This document shows, piece by piece, positions 17,646-25,842 of a stretch of 64,000 nucleotides of DNA. The position numbers and the translations under genes were made by a program. Location: assembly GCF_002208115.1 (NCBI RefSeq), contig NZ_CP020946.1:620001-684000 (forward strand), read 5' to 3'. Under the pieces are notes generated by a model. It saw only the letters and a program-made list of their open reading frames with translations. It made no database searches and was not told the origin of the DNA. This DNA is from Bdellovibrio bacteriovorus. Lineage in GTDB: Bacteria; Bdellovibrionota; Bdellovibrionia; Bdellovibrionales; Bdellovibrionaceae. Position 1 is the first letter of the stretch, and every line of letters begins with the position of its first letter.

Positions 17646-18830
17646 ATGATGAAACTCAGTGTCTCAGTTCTATACGTTTTTATGCTAGGCGCTCCTGTGG
17701 CAATGGCCCAGGGGAATATCGCCGAGCAAGTGGTGCCGCAGGTGCTGGGAAGAAGCCCGGAAGAAAGCCGTCCTTGGCGTGCTCCGGTATTCTCTGACCA
17801 GGCTGCCTCCTTGGGTTACCATGAGACCGCTTTCTCCATCCCAAAGGGCATGGACAAGCAAGTTCAGTTCTGGATTGATATCTACACAAAGTATTCCACC
17901 AATCAGGGCGTGATTCACGATTCTGAAAATGTTGAGAAGGTTTACGAGATCGTTGATCTGACGGGCCTGACAACAGAGCGTGCGAAGCAAAAGCGCGTCG
18001 ATGAAGTAAAAAAGGAAATTGCGCTGAAACTGAACTCGCCGGAAGCGGCGGATCGTCTGCGTTTCCAACTGGGTCAGAAGGACCGCATGCAGGATGCGAT
18101 CTTCTATTCCGGCCGTTATCTTGAAGACATGGAAAAAATCTTCCGCGATGCCAAAGTTCCGGTGGAACTGACGCGTCTGGCGTTTGTTGAAAGTTCTTTC
18201 AACATCATGGCGCGCTCCAAAGTGGGGGCCAGTGGTCTGTGGCAGATCATGCCTTACACGGCAAAACCTTATAAAATGATTTCTGCGACCGTGGACAACC
18301 GCAATCACCCGATGGAAGCCACAAAACTGGCGGCGAAACTTCTTCGTCAGAACTATTCCATGCTGAACTCCTGGCCGCTGGCGGTGACGGGTTACAATCA
18401 TGGTCCCACAGGTGTGCGCAAGCTGACTGAAAAGTACGGCACACGTGAACTGGGTCAGTTGGTGACGGATGTAAAATCCAGCAAGACCTTTGGTTTTGCG
18501 TCCCGCAACTTCTATGCAAGCTTCCTGGCGGCATTGGAAGTGGAAAAGAACGCGGGCAAGTATTTCGGTTCTGTGGTGTGGTCCAAGCCGCTGGATTCCC
18601 AGGATCTGAGGCTGCCGGTGTCTGTGAAGTACAAAGAGATCGTGGCCTGGTTTGATGGCGATGACCGCAAGGCGCAGATCTTCAATCCGCACCTGACCTT
18701 CAAGGCCCGTAAAGGCCACCCGATCCCGGCTAAAACTGTGATCGCGGTTCCAAAGGACAAATACAATGTCGCTTTGATCACCCTGGCCCGCCGTGACCGC
18801 ATGGTGGCGATGGAAGATAAAAGAAAATAG
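17646..18830 (+). CDS. soluble lytic murein transglycosylase (SLT domain)
   Basis: A periplasmic enzyme that cleaves MurNAc-GlcNAc bonds to give 1,6-anhydro ends. It has a signal peptide (MMKLSVSVLYVFMLGAPVAMA). The SLT domain is clear: the catalytic Glu in LAFVESSFNIMARSKVGASGLWQIMPYTAK, then the substrate groove motif LAVTGYNHGPTGVRK. It resembles MltD-type enzymes but ends without an obvious LysM repeat. ATG 17646 follows GGAAGGTGG at good spacing; an in-frame ATG at 17625 lies too far upstream. It is co-oriented with dacB, so the two likely work together on the same wall substrate. A terminator follows directly. Confidence 0.92.
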   Translation: MMKLSVSVLYVFMLGAPVAMAQGNIAEQVVPQVLGRSPEESRPWRAPVFSDQAASLGYHETAFSIPKGMDKQVQFWIDIYTKYSTNQGVIHDSENVEKVYEIVDLTGLTTERAKQKRVDEVKKEIALKLNSPEAADRLRFQLGQKDRMQDAIFYSGRYLEDMEKIFRDAKVPVELTRLAFVESSFNIMARSKVGASGLWQIMPYTAKPYKMISATVDNRNHPMEATKLAAKLLRQNYSMLNSWPLAVTGYNHGPTGVRKLTEKYGTRELGQLVTDVKSSKTFGFASRNFYASFLAALEVEKNAGKYFGSVVWSKPLDSQDLRLPVSVKYKEIVAWFDGDDRKAQIFNPHLTFKARKGHPIPAKTVIAVPKDKYNVALITLARRDRMVAMEDKRK

Positions 18831-18854
18831 AAATCAGAGATTGGAAATTGGAAT

Positions 18855-18890
18855 AAAAAAAAGCCGGGATTGTCTCCCGGCTTTTTTATT
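18855..18890. terminator. bidirectional terminator (transglycosylase / TetR)
   Basis: A nine-bp stem, AAGCCGGGA with TCCCGGCTT, carries an A-run before it and a T-run after it, so it can stop both convergent transcripts. Confidence 0.85.
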
Positions 18891-18908
18891 TTCGAATGTA
18901 CGGATGGC

Positions 18909-19586
18909 TTAGATGAAATCGCCTTTACTGCGATTTACTGCCGCCACCGGAGCGGGACCGCCCAGATCCAGATACTTGTGGAAGAGCTGGTAGATCTCTT
19001 CAACCACGGCTGTATCGTGGATGGCGGTTGGATTATCGATCGCCATCGTATTGGTCAGGCCGATGAAGGCGTTAACCATGATGTAAGAGATCTTTTCCAT
19101 GTCGCGGCCCGGGATCTGTGGAAGGTTGTAGCGGACAACCTCCTGGAAGAAACGGATTGTCTCGGACATATAAGCAGCTTCGGCAACATAGTACTGAATG
19201 GTGGTCAGTTTAGAGCGAAGTTCCGAGTTGCGACGAGTGGTTTCAACAGCCAGTTCAATCATGCCTTTCACACGCTGCTCGGGTGGCAGTGGGGAAATAG
19301 CGCGCATTTTTTCGCTGAAGATGCGTTTGTCTTCTTCAAGGATGTTTTTCACAACCGCTTGTACAACAGACTCTTTGTTACCAAAGAACTGATACAGTGA
19401 ACCGATGCTGACACCGGCTTCTTTGGCGATTTTGTCAGTCGTGATGGAGTAGAAACCTTCACTAACCAGAAGGCGAGAGCATGCATCCAGGATTGTTGCT
19501 ACTGTCTGGCGAGAACGTTCTTGTGTGGGAGCCTTTACAATAATCTTAGTTTTCTTCGTTTTTTCTTCAGATGACATCATGTTCAC
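18909..19586 (-). CDS. TetR-family transcriptional regulator
   Basis: An N-terminal helix-turn-helix (ATILDACSRLLVSEGFYSITTDKIAKEAGVSIGSLYQFFGNKESVV) is the typical TetR DNA-binding domain, followed by a variable helical ligand domain. The ligand is unknown. The start is uncertain. GTG 19586 has AAAGGG six bases upstream, and a weak promoter (TTGCCC, 17 bases, TATTCT) would begin transcription near 19615, which disfavours the ATG at 19616. A Lys-rich N-tail (EEKTKKTKIIVKAP) precedes the HTH. The gene is monocistronic, and no target is obvious nearby. Confidence 0.88.
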   Translation of the reverse strand: MNMMSSEEKTKKTKIIVKAPTQERSRQTVATILDACSRLLVSEGFYSITTDKIAKEAGVSIGSLYQFFGNKESVVQAVVKNILEEDKRIFSEKMRAISPLPPEQRVKGMIELAVETTRRNSELRSKLTTIQYYVAEAAYMSETIRFFQEVVRYNLPQIPGRDMEKISYIMVNAFIGLTNTMAIDNPTAIHDTAVVEEIYQLFHKYLDLGGPAPVAAVNRSKGDFI

Positions 19587-19711
19587 GGAAAACCCTTTCT
19601 GAGGACCTAGTTCCATGAGGACAGAATAGGATTGAGTGGACGCGGGGGCAAGTCTGGTTTTTTGCAAACCTGTAATGTTTGTAAATAAATAATGAAGAAA
19701 AACGCGAGGTT

Positions 19712-20515
19712 TTATTCGCTGTAGGCTTGAGCGTCCTGAAGAACCTCAGGACCCCACATCACAGTGTCGCCGGAGCTGATGTAGTTCTGAAGAAAGTTCG
19801 ACAGATCCGAAGCGCCTTCGTTCAGCCAATACATCACACAATCAGAATTGGTTGAATGGGCTCCATGAGCCGTGTCCTGATGAGCCGTGACCATCGGAAC
19901 GCCGTTGTTCACAAATCCCAGGGCGTGACCCATTTCATGCACCAGCGTGCTTTGCTCAACGTATTTCGGGACTATGCCGTTGGGGTTTGCCCCCGAGCTG
20001 CGCACGACATCCTTAAAGATCGCGATGATGGGTGTGCCGCCAAGGCTGACACCAATGACTCCGGTTTCAGGGCCGGATCCGGTGCTGTAGTTTCCGTCCA
20101 GGAAATAAAGATAGAAACGGGATTCAGCACTGGTGGGAAGCTGACTGTGATACTGCTTGTGCAGATTGACGATATCGATGCCGGTCCATTCCGTTTTTCC
20201 CTGCGCCGGGATTGCCGTCATTTCAGCCAGAGTTTTTGGAACAGCGATGGCCGGGGCAGAGCTGCGGTACTGAAAGATCGCCGTCAGGTTGTCTTCCAGA
20301 ATCTGCCAGTAGTTCATTCCGCCGGCTGTGGTGCCGGTGAAAGGCTCGGACCCTGTTTCATAATAAATCTCCATCGAGATTTTTGCCGTGCTTTTGAAAT
20401 AGATGCGGGAGTTTGAATAAGGGAAGCTGGATTCAGAACCAGAGCTGCCACCGCTGCAACCAGCGGCCAGAAAAACACAGATTGTAACAAAAGATCCCAG
20501 CAACGTCTTAACCAC
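19712..20515 (-). CDS. zinc metalloprotease lipoprotein (metzincin-like)
   Basis: A lipoprotein with signal MVKTLLGSFVTICVFLAAGC and a Ser/Gly-rich linker. It carries a zinc motif HEMGHALGFVNNG, with two His ligands and the general base Glu, and a downstream CVMYW that resembles a Met-turn. The third metzincin ligand position after HExxHxxG is Asn, so the third ligand is probably one of the His residues in VTAHQDTAHGAH. The N-terminal half is a beta-rich region of unknown role. It is likely surface-attached and acts outside the cell. Confidence 0.82.
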   Translation of the reverse strand: MVKTLLGSFVTICVFLAAGCSGGSSGSESSFPYSNSRIYFKSTAKISMEIYYETGSEPFTGTTAGGMNYWQILEDNLTAIFQYRSSAPAIAVPKTLAEMTAIPAQGKTEWTGIDIVNLHKQYHSQLPTSAESRFYLYFLDGNYSTGSGPETGVIGVSLGGTPIIAIFKDVVRSSGANPNGIVPKYVEQSTLVHEMGHALGFVNNGVPMVTAHQDTAHGAHSTNSDCVMYWLNEGASDLSNFLQNYISSGDTVMWGPEVLQDAQAYSE

Positions 20516-20575
20516 AGATTCATTTTAGACTGGCTGGCCGCCGTTGCCTAGATCTGGTTTCAAAACCGGACAATG

Positions 20576-21025
20576 TTACTGCAGTTCCTGCTCGCAATAA
20601 ACCTGGGCGCGCTCTTCATTGGCTGGATAGCTCATGGATTTGGCCAGTTTCTGGCATTGTTTCTTGGTGATCGTGCGGTTGTACTTGCGCAGGCACTCCC
20701 AACGGGCCTCATCGCCCGTATCCGGGAATTCCATCAGTTTGGTGATGGAGTGACATTCTTTTAGATTGGATTGCTGGCGCAGATCGTACAGGCACACCAG
20801 ACGGGCTTCTTCTGCGTTGGTGGAATACTCCATAGAGGACGCGACACCCAGGCACTGGGTCACGCTGATTTGGTTCTTTTTCTGCTTCAGGCATTTCAAG
20901 CGCAGATCATCGCGCTGATCCATGGCAAGTTTCGTGGACTTGGCCACATGGCAAAGTGGGGCGGCCTCCGCACGGAAAGCACCCAACCCAATAATCGCAG
21001 CTACAACCAACAAGAGCTTCATCAT
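20576..21025 (-). CDS. secreted protein made of four 33-residue Cys repeats
   Basis: After a signal peptide (MMKLLLVVAAIIGLGAFRAEA) the whole mature chain is four repeats of exactly 33 residues. Cys falls at 25, 58, 91 and 124 and again at 45, 78, 111 and 144, always 20 apart within a repeat. A typical unit reads C-x(6)-M-E-[YF], a short turn, then E-A-R-x-x-C. Two Cys per unit suggest one disulfide per repeat. I do not recognise the family. The same unit, in four copies, forms the C-terminus of the CHAT-like protein at 56634-58457. The function is unknown; it may be a small binding protein in the periplasm or outside the cell. Confidence 0.82.
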   Translation of the reverse strand: MMKLLLVVAAIIGLGAFRAEAAPLCHVAKSTKLAMDQRDDLRLKCLKQKKNQISVTQCLGVASSMEYSTNAEEARLVCLYDLRQQSNLKECHSITKLMEFPDTGDEARWECLRKYNRTITKKQCQKLAKSMSYPANEERAQVYCEQELQ

Positions 21026-21197
21026 GTTCGCACTCCAATAAGCACTGGTGTCCTAATCAGCAAGGTTCTGGCCAGATTTATATGCAAATAAGAGCGGTCT
21101 GAAATCAAATGACTGTCTCATAATTTGACAGTCGACATTCTTTGGAAGCGCCAGGCGTCCTTTAACAGGGCCTGACGCCGGGGCTGCGGGGCACAGC

Positions 21198-22778
21198 TTA
21201 ACGAGCTTCCACAGAGGCATCAACGGCGGCCTGGGCATTGACCAGACCCGAACCGTAGCGATTGTCGCCGTTCGGAAGAATCGGCGTGGCGGTTTTCATC
21301 AGCAAAGTCTTCACTTCGGAAGGCTTTAATTTTTTATTGGCCGCCTTCACCAAAGCAGCAACGCCAGCGACATGTGGGGTCGCCATCGAGGTGCCGAAGG
21401 TTTCTTTGTAACTTGTGAGATCTGACTTCAGGCTGACCAAAGTATTTGGGGATCTTTTGATGGCGGCGCGGATTTTTTCCCCTTCAGCCTGCTCGACAAA
21501 AAAGCCCACCGCAAACAGCACGTTGTCTTGTTCAAACAGACGCGTTTCGATCAGGCCCGGTCTGTTGTTGGCGACAATCACGCTGGTGGCGCCGGCGCGC
21601 ATGGCATTGCGGATCTGGTCCTCAATCGGAGTGACGCCGCTTAAAGTGACCAGCACGTGCTTGTCTTTGACGTCTTTCCCGGCAAAGTCTGCGAGCTCTC
21701 CCAAACCGCAGTCCACAACAGGGCGGGTCTGCTCCAGGTACGGAGTTGCGGTGCCCTTAAAGTGATAAGCTTTAAGAGTCTGCGGTCCATGGGTGTCATT
21801 AAGGGTCACCGTGCTGAAACGGCCCGAGCCCACGGGGATTGTTGATACGATTTGAACTCCAGGCGCCACCACGGCCACTTCCGGTCCGTACTGGGAAAAC
21901 ACCGCGTGCTTCAGGTTCTTGTCAACGGCACCCACTGCGATCACAGACGGGGCGGAGGCGGGGAAGTAGACTTCGTTGATGCCATAGTTGCCGGTTGCTG
22001 CCACCACGGTGATGCCGGCCTGATCTGCACGCAACAAAGCGGCTTTTTCCGCAGGGGACCCGCTTGGGCTTCCCAAAGAAAGATTCATCACGTCCACTCC
22101 CTGATCAATCCCCCAGGAAATGCCAGCGACGATGGCGGTGTTGGAACAACCTGAATCCACACAGACTTTGGCGGCCAGCAGTTTTGCATTCGGTGCAACA
22201 CCGGAAAAGCCACTGCCATCTTCTGCAGCGGCAATGGTGCCGCCCACATGGGTGCCGTGACCGGTGCGGTCGTAGAAATCATTGATGCCATCTTCACCCG
22301 TGAAGTTGCGGCCTCGTTCAAAGTTCGGCGCCAGCGAAGGATGAGACGCATTCATTCCGCTGTCCAACACCAGAACGCGGATGCCCTCGCCTTTGTTGGA
22401 TTTGCTCCATGCTTGCGGGGCTTTCACCGCTTCAAGACCCCAAGGGGTGCCGGGATGAACGACATCGATGTTGGCAAGAACCGCGCCCTCACTGATGCGT
22501 GGGGGAGCCGGATGGAAGTATTCTTTTTCGACATACGCCACGCCCGGAGCGGATTTCAGGCGTTCGATGTCAGCGGGGTTTTCCGTGTCGACGATGAAGG
22601 TGTGAAGTTGCGGAAGACTTTTTTCGATCGTGCCGGGCAGGGACTGGGACCACGTGCCACGGGTGCTCAGTGTGCGCTGGAAAGCCGAGGCATCTTTCAT
22701 CATCACAATCGCGCGTGCCGCCAGGGCCTGGGAACTGGTGGAAAGAACGAGCAGAAAAGAAAAAAAGGTGAACTTCAT
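21198..22778 (-). CDS. secreted subtilisin-like serine protease (S8) with PA domain
   Basis: A 526-residue exported protease: signal peptide MKFTFFSFLLVLSTSSQALA, an inhibitor-I9-like propeptide (about 20-85), then the subtilase domain. Catalytic motifs are VLVLDSGMNASHPS (Asp), GHGTHVGGTIAA (His) and GTSMATPHVAGVAAL (Ser). Between the His and Ser regions lies a protease-associated insert (about 335-440, HVLVTLSGVTPIEDQIRNAM), common in subtilases and thought to bind substrate. It probably cleaves prey or surface protein. The start codon sits in the loop of a perfect hairpin, so translation may be regulated. Confidence 0.93.
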   Translation of the reverse strand: MKFTFFSFLLVLSTSSQALAARAIVMMKDASAFQRTLSTRGTWSQSLPGTIEKSLPQLHTFIVDTENPADIERLKSAPGVAYVEKEYFHPAPPRISEGAVLANIDVVHPGTPWGLEAVKAPQAWSKSNKGEGIRVLVLDSGMNASHPSLAPNFERGRNFTGEDGINDFYDRTGHGTHVGGTIAAAEDGSGFSGVAPNAKLLAAKVCVDSGCSNTAIVAGISWGIDQGVDVMNLSLGSPSGSPAEKAALLRADQAGITVVAATGNYGINEVYFPASAPSVIAVGAVDKNLKHAVFSQYGPEVAVVAPGVQIVSTIPVGSGRFSTVTLNDTHGPQTLKAYHFKGTATPYLEQTRPVVDCGLGELADFAGKDVKDKHVLVTLSGVTPIEDQIRNAMRAGATSVIVANNRPGLIETRLFEQDNVLFAVGFFVEQAEGEKIRAAIKRSPNTLVSLKSDLTSYKETFGTSMATPHVAGVAALVKAANKKLKPSEVKTLLMKTATPILPNGDNRYGSGLVNAQAAVDASVEAR

Positions 22779-22798
22779 GGGTCAGAAGTTCACCTTTT
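22763..22798 (-). promoter_or_regulatory. perfect hairpin over the subtilisin start codon
   Basis: A 13-bp inverted repeat (AAAAGGTGAACTT with AAGTTCACCTTTT, loop of 10) spans the start. The only Shine-Dalgarno-like AAGG lies in the 5' arm, the ATG begins in the loop, and the 3' arm is followed by more T, as in a terminator. It could block ribosomes or stop transcription in one state. Confidence 0.6.
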
Positions 22799-22851
22799 CG
22801 TGTCTATATGTAAAGGGGCTGTCGGGGCCTCGTGAAAGCTTTTCCCGGGTG

Positions 22852-23520
22852 TCAAAACACTTTACGGGGAGTTTTCTCTTTCAAAGCTTCCTCGACCCAG
22901 AATTGCACGCCATGGTGATCCTGGATGTTCTTCATATAGGCTTTGACCATTTTGTCTTTGATCTGAATTTTGTAAGACAGGAAACGGAAGACAATCGGCG
23001 CAAAGAAGGCATCGGCGATGCAGAAATCACCAAACAGGTAAGGCCCTTCGCTGACTTTCAAAGCCGTGGTCCACATTTCCAGGACACGGTTGATGTCGGC
23101 GATGGTTCCTGGAGTCAGATGGCGGATTTCTTCAGAGTGTTTCAAATCCATGCTCAGTTGGGAGCGCAGGGAGGCAAAACCGGAATGCACTTCCGCCGCG
23201 TAAGTGCGGGCCAGCGCGCGGGCCCCGATGTCTTCAGGCCACAGTTTGGCTTCCGGGGAAAGCTCATTCAGGTATTCGGCAATCGCCAGGGAATCCCACA
23301 GGATAATTTTACCTTGTTTCAAAGCCGGCACTTTTCCGGATGGAGAGAACTTGGCGATCTGAGCCGCCGTTTTCGGCTGATCCAGGGTGATATTGATTTC
23401 ACGGAATGGCAGGCCGGATTGCACGGCCACCAGCCACGCCCGCATGGACCACGATGAAAAGGTTTTGTCTCCGATGATCAGGTCAAAATACGGTTTGTCG
23501 CTGTGAACGTGATAGGCCAC
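22852..23520 (-). CDS. glutathione S-transferase family protein
   Basis: A 222-residue cytoplasmic protein with an N-terminal thioredoxin-like GST domain (FDLIIGDKTFSSWSMRAWLVAVQSGLPFREINITLD, then SPSGKVPALKQGKIILWDSLAIAEYL) and an all-helical C-terminal domain. The SPSGKVPAL cis-Pro and D-S-x-A-I-x-E-Y-L motifs bind glutathione. Start is GTG 23520 after GGAGGT. The substrate is unknown; roles in detoxification or redox balance are typical. Confidence 0.9.
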   Translation of the reverse strand: MAYHVHSDKPYFDLIIGDKTFSSWSMRAWLVAVQSGLPFREINITLDQPKTAAQIAKFSPSGKVPALKQGKIILWDSLAIAEYLNELSPEAKLWPEDIGARALARTYAAEVHSGFASLRSQLSMDLKHSEEIRHLTPGTIADINRVLEMWTTALKVSEGPYLFGDFCIADAFFAPIVFRFLSYKIQIKDKMVKAYMKNIQDHHGVQFWVEEALKEKTPRKVF

Positions 23521-23560
23521 TTCAATACCTCCGGGTATGGGAATGGCCTAGAGTGTAGTC

Positions 23561-24262
23561 TTACGCAGCCGCCTCGGCAAGGGTCAGCTCAAATGGAGGC
23601 GGCGAGGCAGAAGTTTGAGCAAGTTTTTCGGCTTTGTGGTGAGTGTATTTTTCCCACAGCTTGCGCACCCAGTGGTGAGTCAGTGGATTTTCAAAGGTTC
23701 GCTCAACTTTTTTCTCAAAGACGGCAATCGCGCATTTGTAATTCATTTTTTCGACGTGACCCTGGATGGTGGCTCCCAGTCGTTCACACATGGAATCGAC
23801 CTTTAAATCCACGCGCGGGGTTCCGACGACAAAGTCCGCCGGGGACTGATCCATATAGAACAAACCCAATCCCGTCAGAATTTCCCCCCAGGGGATTTCC
23901 TGGGACTGCTTGCGCCACAGCGGGGCCAGGGTGAAGTATTCCATCGTCATGATCTTGTTGCCTTGTTTGGTCACTGATTTCACAAACTGCGGATCGAGTT
24001 CCTTGAAATAGTTGTGATTTTGATGCGCACGCAGATTCAGATCGAAAGTGGTGAAAAGATTGAATCCGACAATTTCGTTTTTATACAGCAGCACGCCGGC
24101 AGCATGGCAGCGGAAGAAATCATCGTGATCAAGTTCAACGCCGGCGCGGTTCAGGACACGCCCGAAGGTTTCCTCCCACAGTCCGTAAACTTCGTTCAGA
24201 AGTTCTTTTTGAGAATCGCACACGTGGTGAAGCGGAATGATTTGATAGCTGATTTTTGGCAT
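23561..24262 (-). CDS. possible GNAT-fold acyltransferase-like protein
   Basis: I do not firmly recognise this protein. It has no signal peptide. The middle part (EIVGFNLFTTFDL, then GNKIMTMEYFTLAPLWRKQ and a helix) resembles the strand-helix order around the acyl-CoA site of GNAT or N-acyl amino acid synthase folds, but the family motif Q-x-x-G-x-G/A is not clear. Start ATG 24262 has no good Shine-Dalgarno sequence. The C-terminus is a low-complexity tail (AQTSASPPPFELTLAEAAA). It follows the M14 carboxypeptidase gene on the same strand, with a terminator between. Confidence 0.6.
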   Translation of the reverse strand: MPKISYQIIPLHHVCDSQKELLNEVYGLWEETFGRVLNRAGVELDHDDFFRCHAAGVLLYKNEIVGFNLFTTFDLNLRAHQNHNYFKELDPQFVKSVTKQGNKIMTMEYFTLAPLWRKQSQEIPWGEILTGLGLFYMDQSPADFVVGTPRVDLKVDSMCERLGATIQGHVEKMNYKCAIAVFEKKVERTFENPLTHHWVRKLWEKYTHHKAEKLAQTSASPPPFELTLAEAAA

Positions 24263-24362
24263 ACACCAAGCATGAAGTCGGTCCGGCATCTTCTGACAGT
24301 CCAATTGATTTTTTTTGGACCTTTGCTAAGTAAATTTCAAATATTCCATGTTGAACGACAAT

Positions 24363-24389
24363 AAAAAAGGCGACTTGCGCCGCCTTTTT
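24363..24389 (-). terminator. terminator after the M14 carboxypeptidase gene
   Basis: AAAAAGGCG and CGCCTTTTT form a nine-bp stem with an eight-base loop, ending in a T-run on the minus strand. The 3' end of the carboxypeptidase gene lies just before it. Confidence 0.7.
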
Positions 24390-24413
24390 CAGAGTTAATT
24401 TTGATTCGATAAA

Positions 24414-25652
24414 CTAGGGTTTGAAGATTGGACCGTTGCCATCAAGCACGCGATAAGGATTGTCAGCGTATTCGATCATGTAAAGAACCGGCTCCAGATT
24501 CTTTCTTTGCACCTCAGGAATGATCTGCGCACCGGGATAGAATCCACCCGAGCCCCAGCCGCTGTTGGCCGGATCCAGTTCGAAGGTGAAGGAAATGATC
24601 TTGTGTTCACCGTAAGACCAGTCTGTTGTGTCACCGCTGGCGATATACAGACCTGAAGACTGCTTCGGTTCGTAGCCGTTCCACTCCGCCATTTTTTTTG
24701 CCATCACTTCGTGAACTTGTTTGTCACGGGTGTTGGAGATTCCTTCGTACTGGTGGCCCCAAGGATAAAGAATCAGTTGCGAGAACGTGTGGAAGGAAAG
24801 AAGGCTTGTGATGTTCTCGTGGGACTCAACATAGTTTTTGATGGCCTGGGTTTCCGGTTCACTGAAGGCTGCAGGTCCGCGGAAGGTGTCACTGTTTGGA
24901 TTGGTGCTGGCTCCGCCGCCGCCCCAGCCGTAACCATAGTTGCGGTTCAGATCCACACCATAAGTTCCGTTGCTGTTTTGTTTGCGGTTCTTTCTCCAGG
25001 ATTTATAGCTGCCGGTGGAAATGTCGAATTCCGCTCCGTCAGGGTTCACCATCGGGATGAAGTGCAGATCGCGGGCGTTGATCAGGCGCTGGATGCGCGG
25101 ATTGCCGTTGGCGTACTCGGTCAGAAGGTACTGCACATAATAAAGAGGCAACTCGATGGACAGATGCTCACGCGCATGGTGACCGCCCATAAAAATCGCC
25201 GCTGGCAATGTGTCTGCATTGGCAAGATCGCCGGAAATGCGGATGGCCCAGATGTCACGGCCTTCAACCGACTTCCCGATGGAATTCATCTGGGAAATAT
25301 CCGGGTGTTGGGAAGTCAGAGCTCTTAGTTTCTCGGTCATTTCTGCATAGTTATGGAAGGCGGCATCTTTGGCCGGGAAATCCATGGCGTCAGTCATCGG
25401 GAAGCTGACTTCAAGCAATCCCAGTTTCTCGACGGCGTTTTTTTCTTCCAGGCTGCCGACGGCGATGACGTAGTCTTCACGCGTGGCTTCGATGGAAGCG
25501 CCCGTGTTGGCAACAAGGCTTCGCTGGAATTTGTCTTCGGCGCGAACCTTCATCCAGTATTGAGTGGTATCTACGGATTGTGCATTTTGCAGCGGCAAAA
25601 AGCTGATAGCGGAAATGGCAACAGCCGCCATCCACATGGTGGTCTTCTTCAT
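24414..25652 (-). CDS. secreted zinc carboxypeptidase (M14)
   Basis: An exported 412-residue metallopeptidase that removes C-terminal residues from peptides. The signal peptide MKKTTMWMAAVAISAISFLPL is followed by a propeptide-like region (to about 95). The M14 domain shows zinc ligands in GGHHAREHLSIELPL (H-x-x-E), substrate-side residues in NPDGAEFDIS, RKNRKQNSNGTYGVDLNRNY and LLSFHTFSQLILYPW (third His), and a Glu in FTFELDP that fits the catalytic base. The family and layout are typical of bacterial digestive carboxypeptidases. Confidence 0.92.
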   Translation of the reverse strand: MKKTTMWMAAVAISAISFLPLQNAQSVDTTQYWMKVRAEDKFQRSLVANTGASIEATREDYVIAVGSLEEKNAVEKLGLLEVSFPMTDAMDFPAKDAAFHNYAEMTEKLRALTSQHPDISQMNSIGKSVEGRDIWAIRISGDLANADTLPAAIFMGGHHAREHLSIELPLYYVQYLLTEYANGNPRIQRLINARDLHFIPMVNPDGAEFDISTGSYKSWRKNRKQNSNGTYGVDLNRNYGYGWGGGGASTNPNSDTFRGPAAFSEPETQAIKNYVESHENITSLLSFHTFSQLILYPWGHQYEGISNTRDKQVHEVMAKKMAEWNGYEPKQSSGLYIASGDTTDWSYGEHKIISFTFELDPANSGWGSGGFYPGAQIIPEVQRKNLEPVLYMIEYADNPYRVLDGNGPIFKP

Positions 25653-25760
25653 AACCCCTCCTTGGGCTTCTGAGGCAGAACTCAGATACCATATTGTGAG
25701 AGGTTTTTGTGTTAGGGTACAAGGCTTAGGTAGGGGAGCTGAGACTAAGGTCTAGGTTCG

Positions 25761-25778
25761 GGACCGCAGAAGCGGTCC
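25761..25778. other. hairpin in the gap between carboxypeptidase and murB
   Basis: GGACCGC and GCGGTCC form a seven-bp stem with loop AGAA, in a 190-base stretch with no gene. No T-run follows, so it is not an ordinary terminator. I saw nothing else of note in the gap. Confidence 0.35.
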
Positions 25779-25842
25779 ACGAGGATCTGCAGTCCTTATC
25801 GCAGAAAAATACATGCACTGAGTTTGTCGTGAAGAATGTCTG

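Noticed and set aside
17685-18719. 344-residue minus-strand frame opposite the transglycosylase gene
   Set aside because: His/Arg/Gln-rich shadow of a gene whose catalytic motifs are intact.
19712-20515. Asn in place of the third zinc ligand as evidence of an inactive metalloprotease
   Set aside because: Several His residues follow closely (VTAHQDTAHGAH), so another His can be the third ligand; loss of activity is not supported.
25741-25830. tRNA-like or CRISPR-like structure in the gap before murB
   Set aside because: Only one seven-bp hairpin; no cloverleaf, no CCA, no repeated units.
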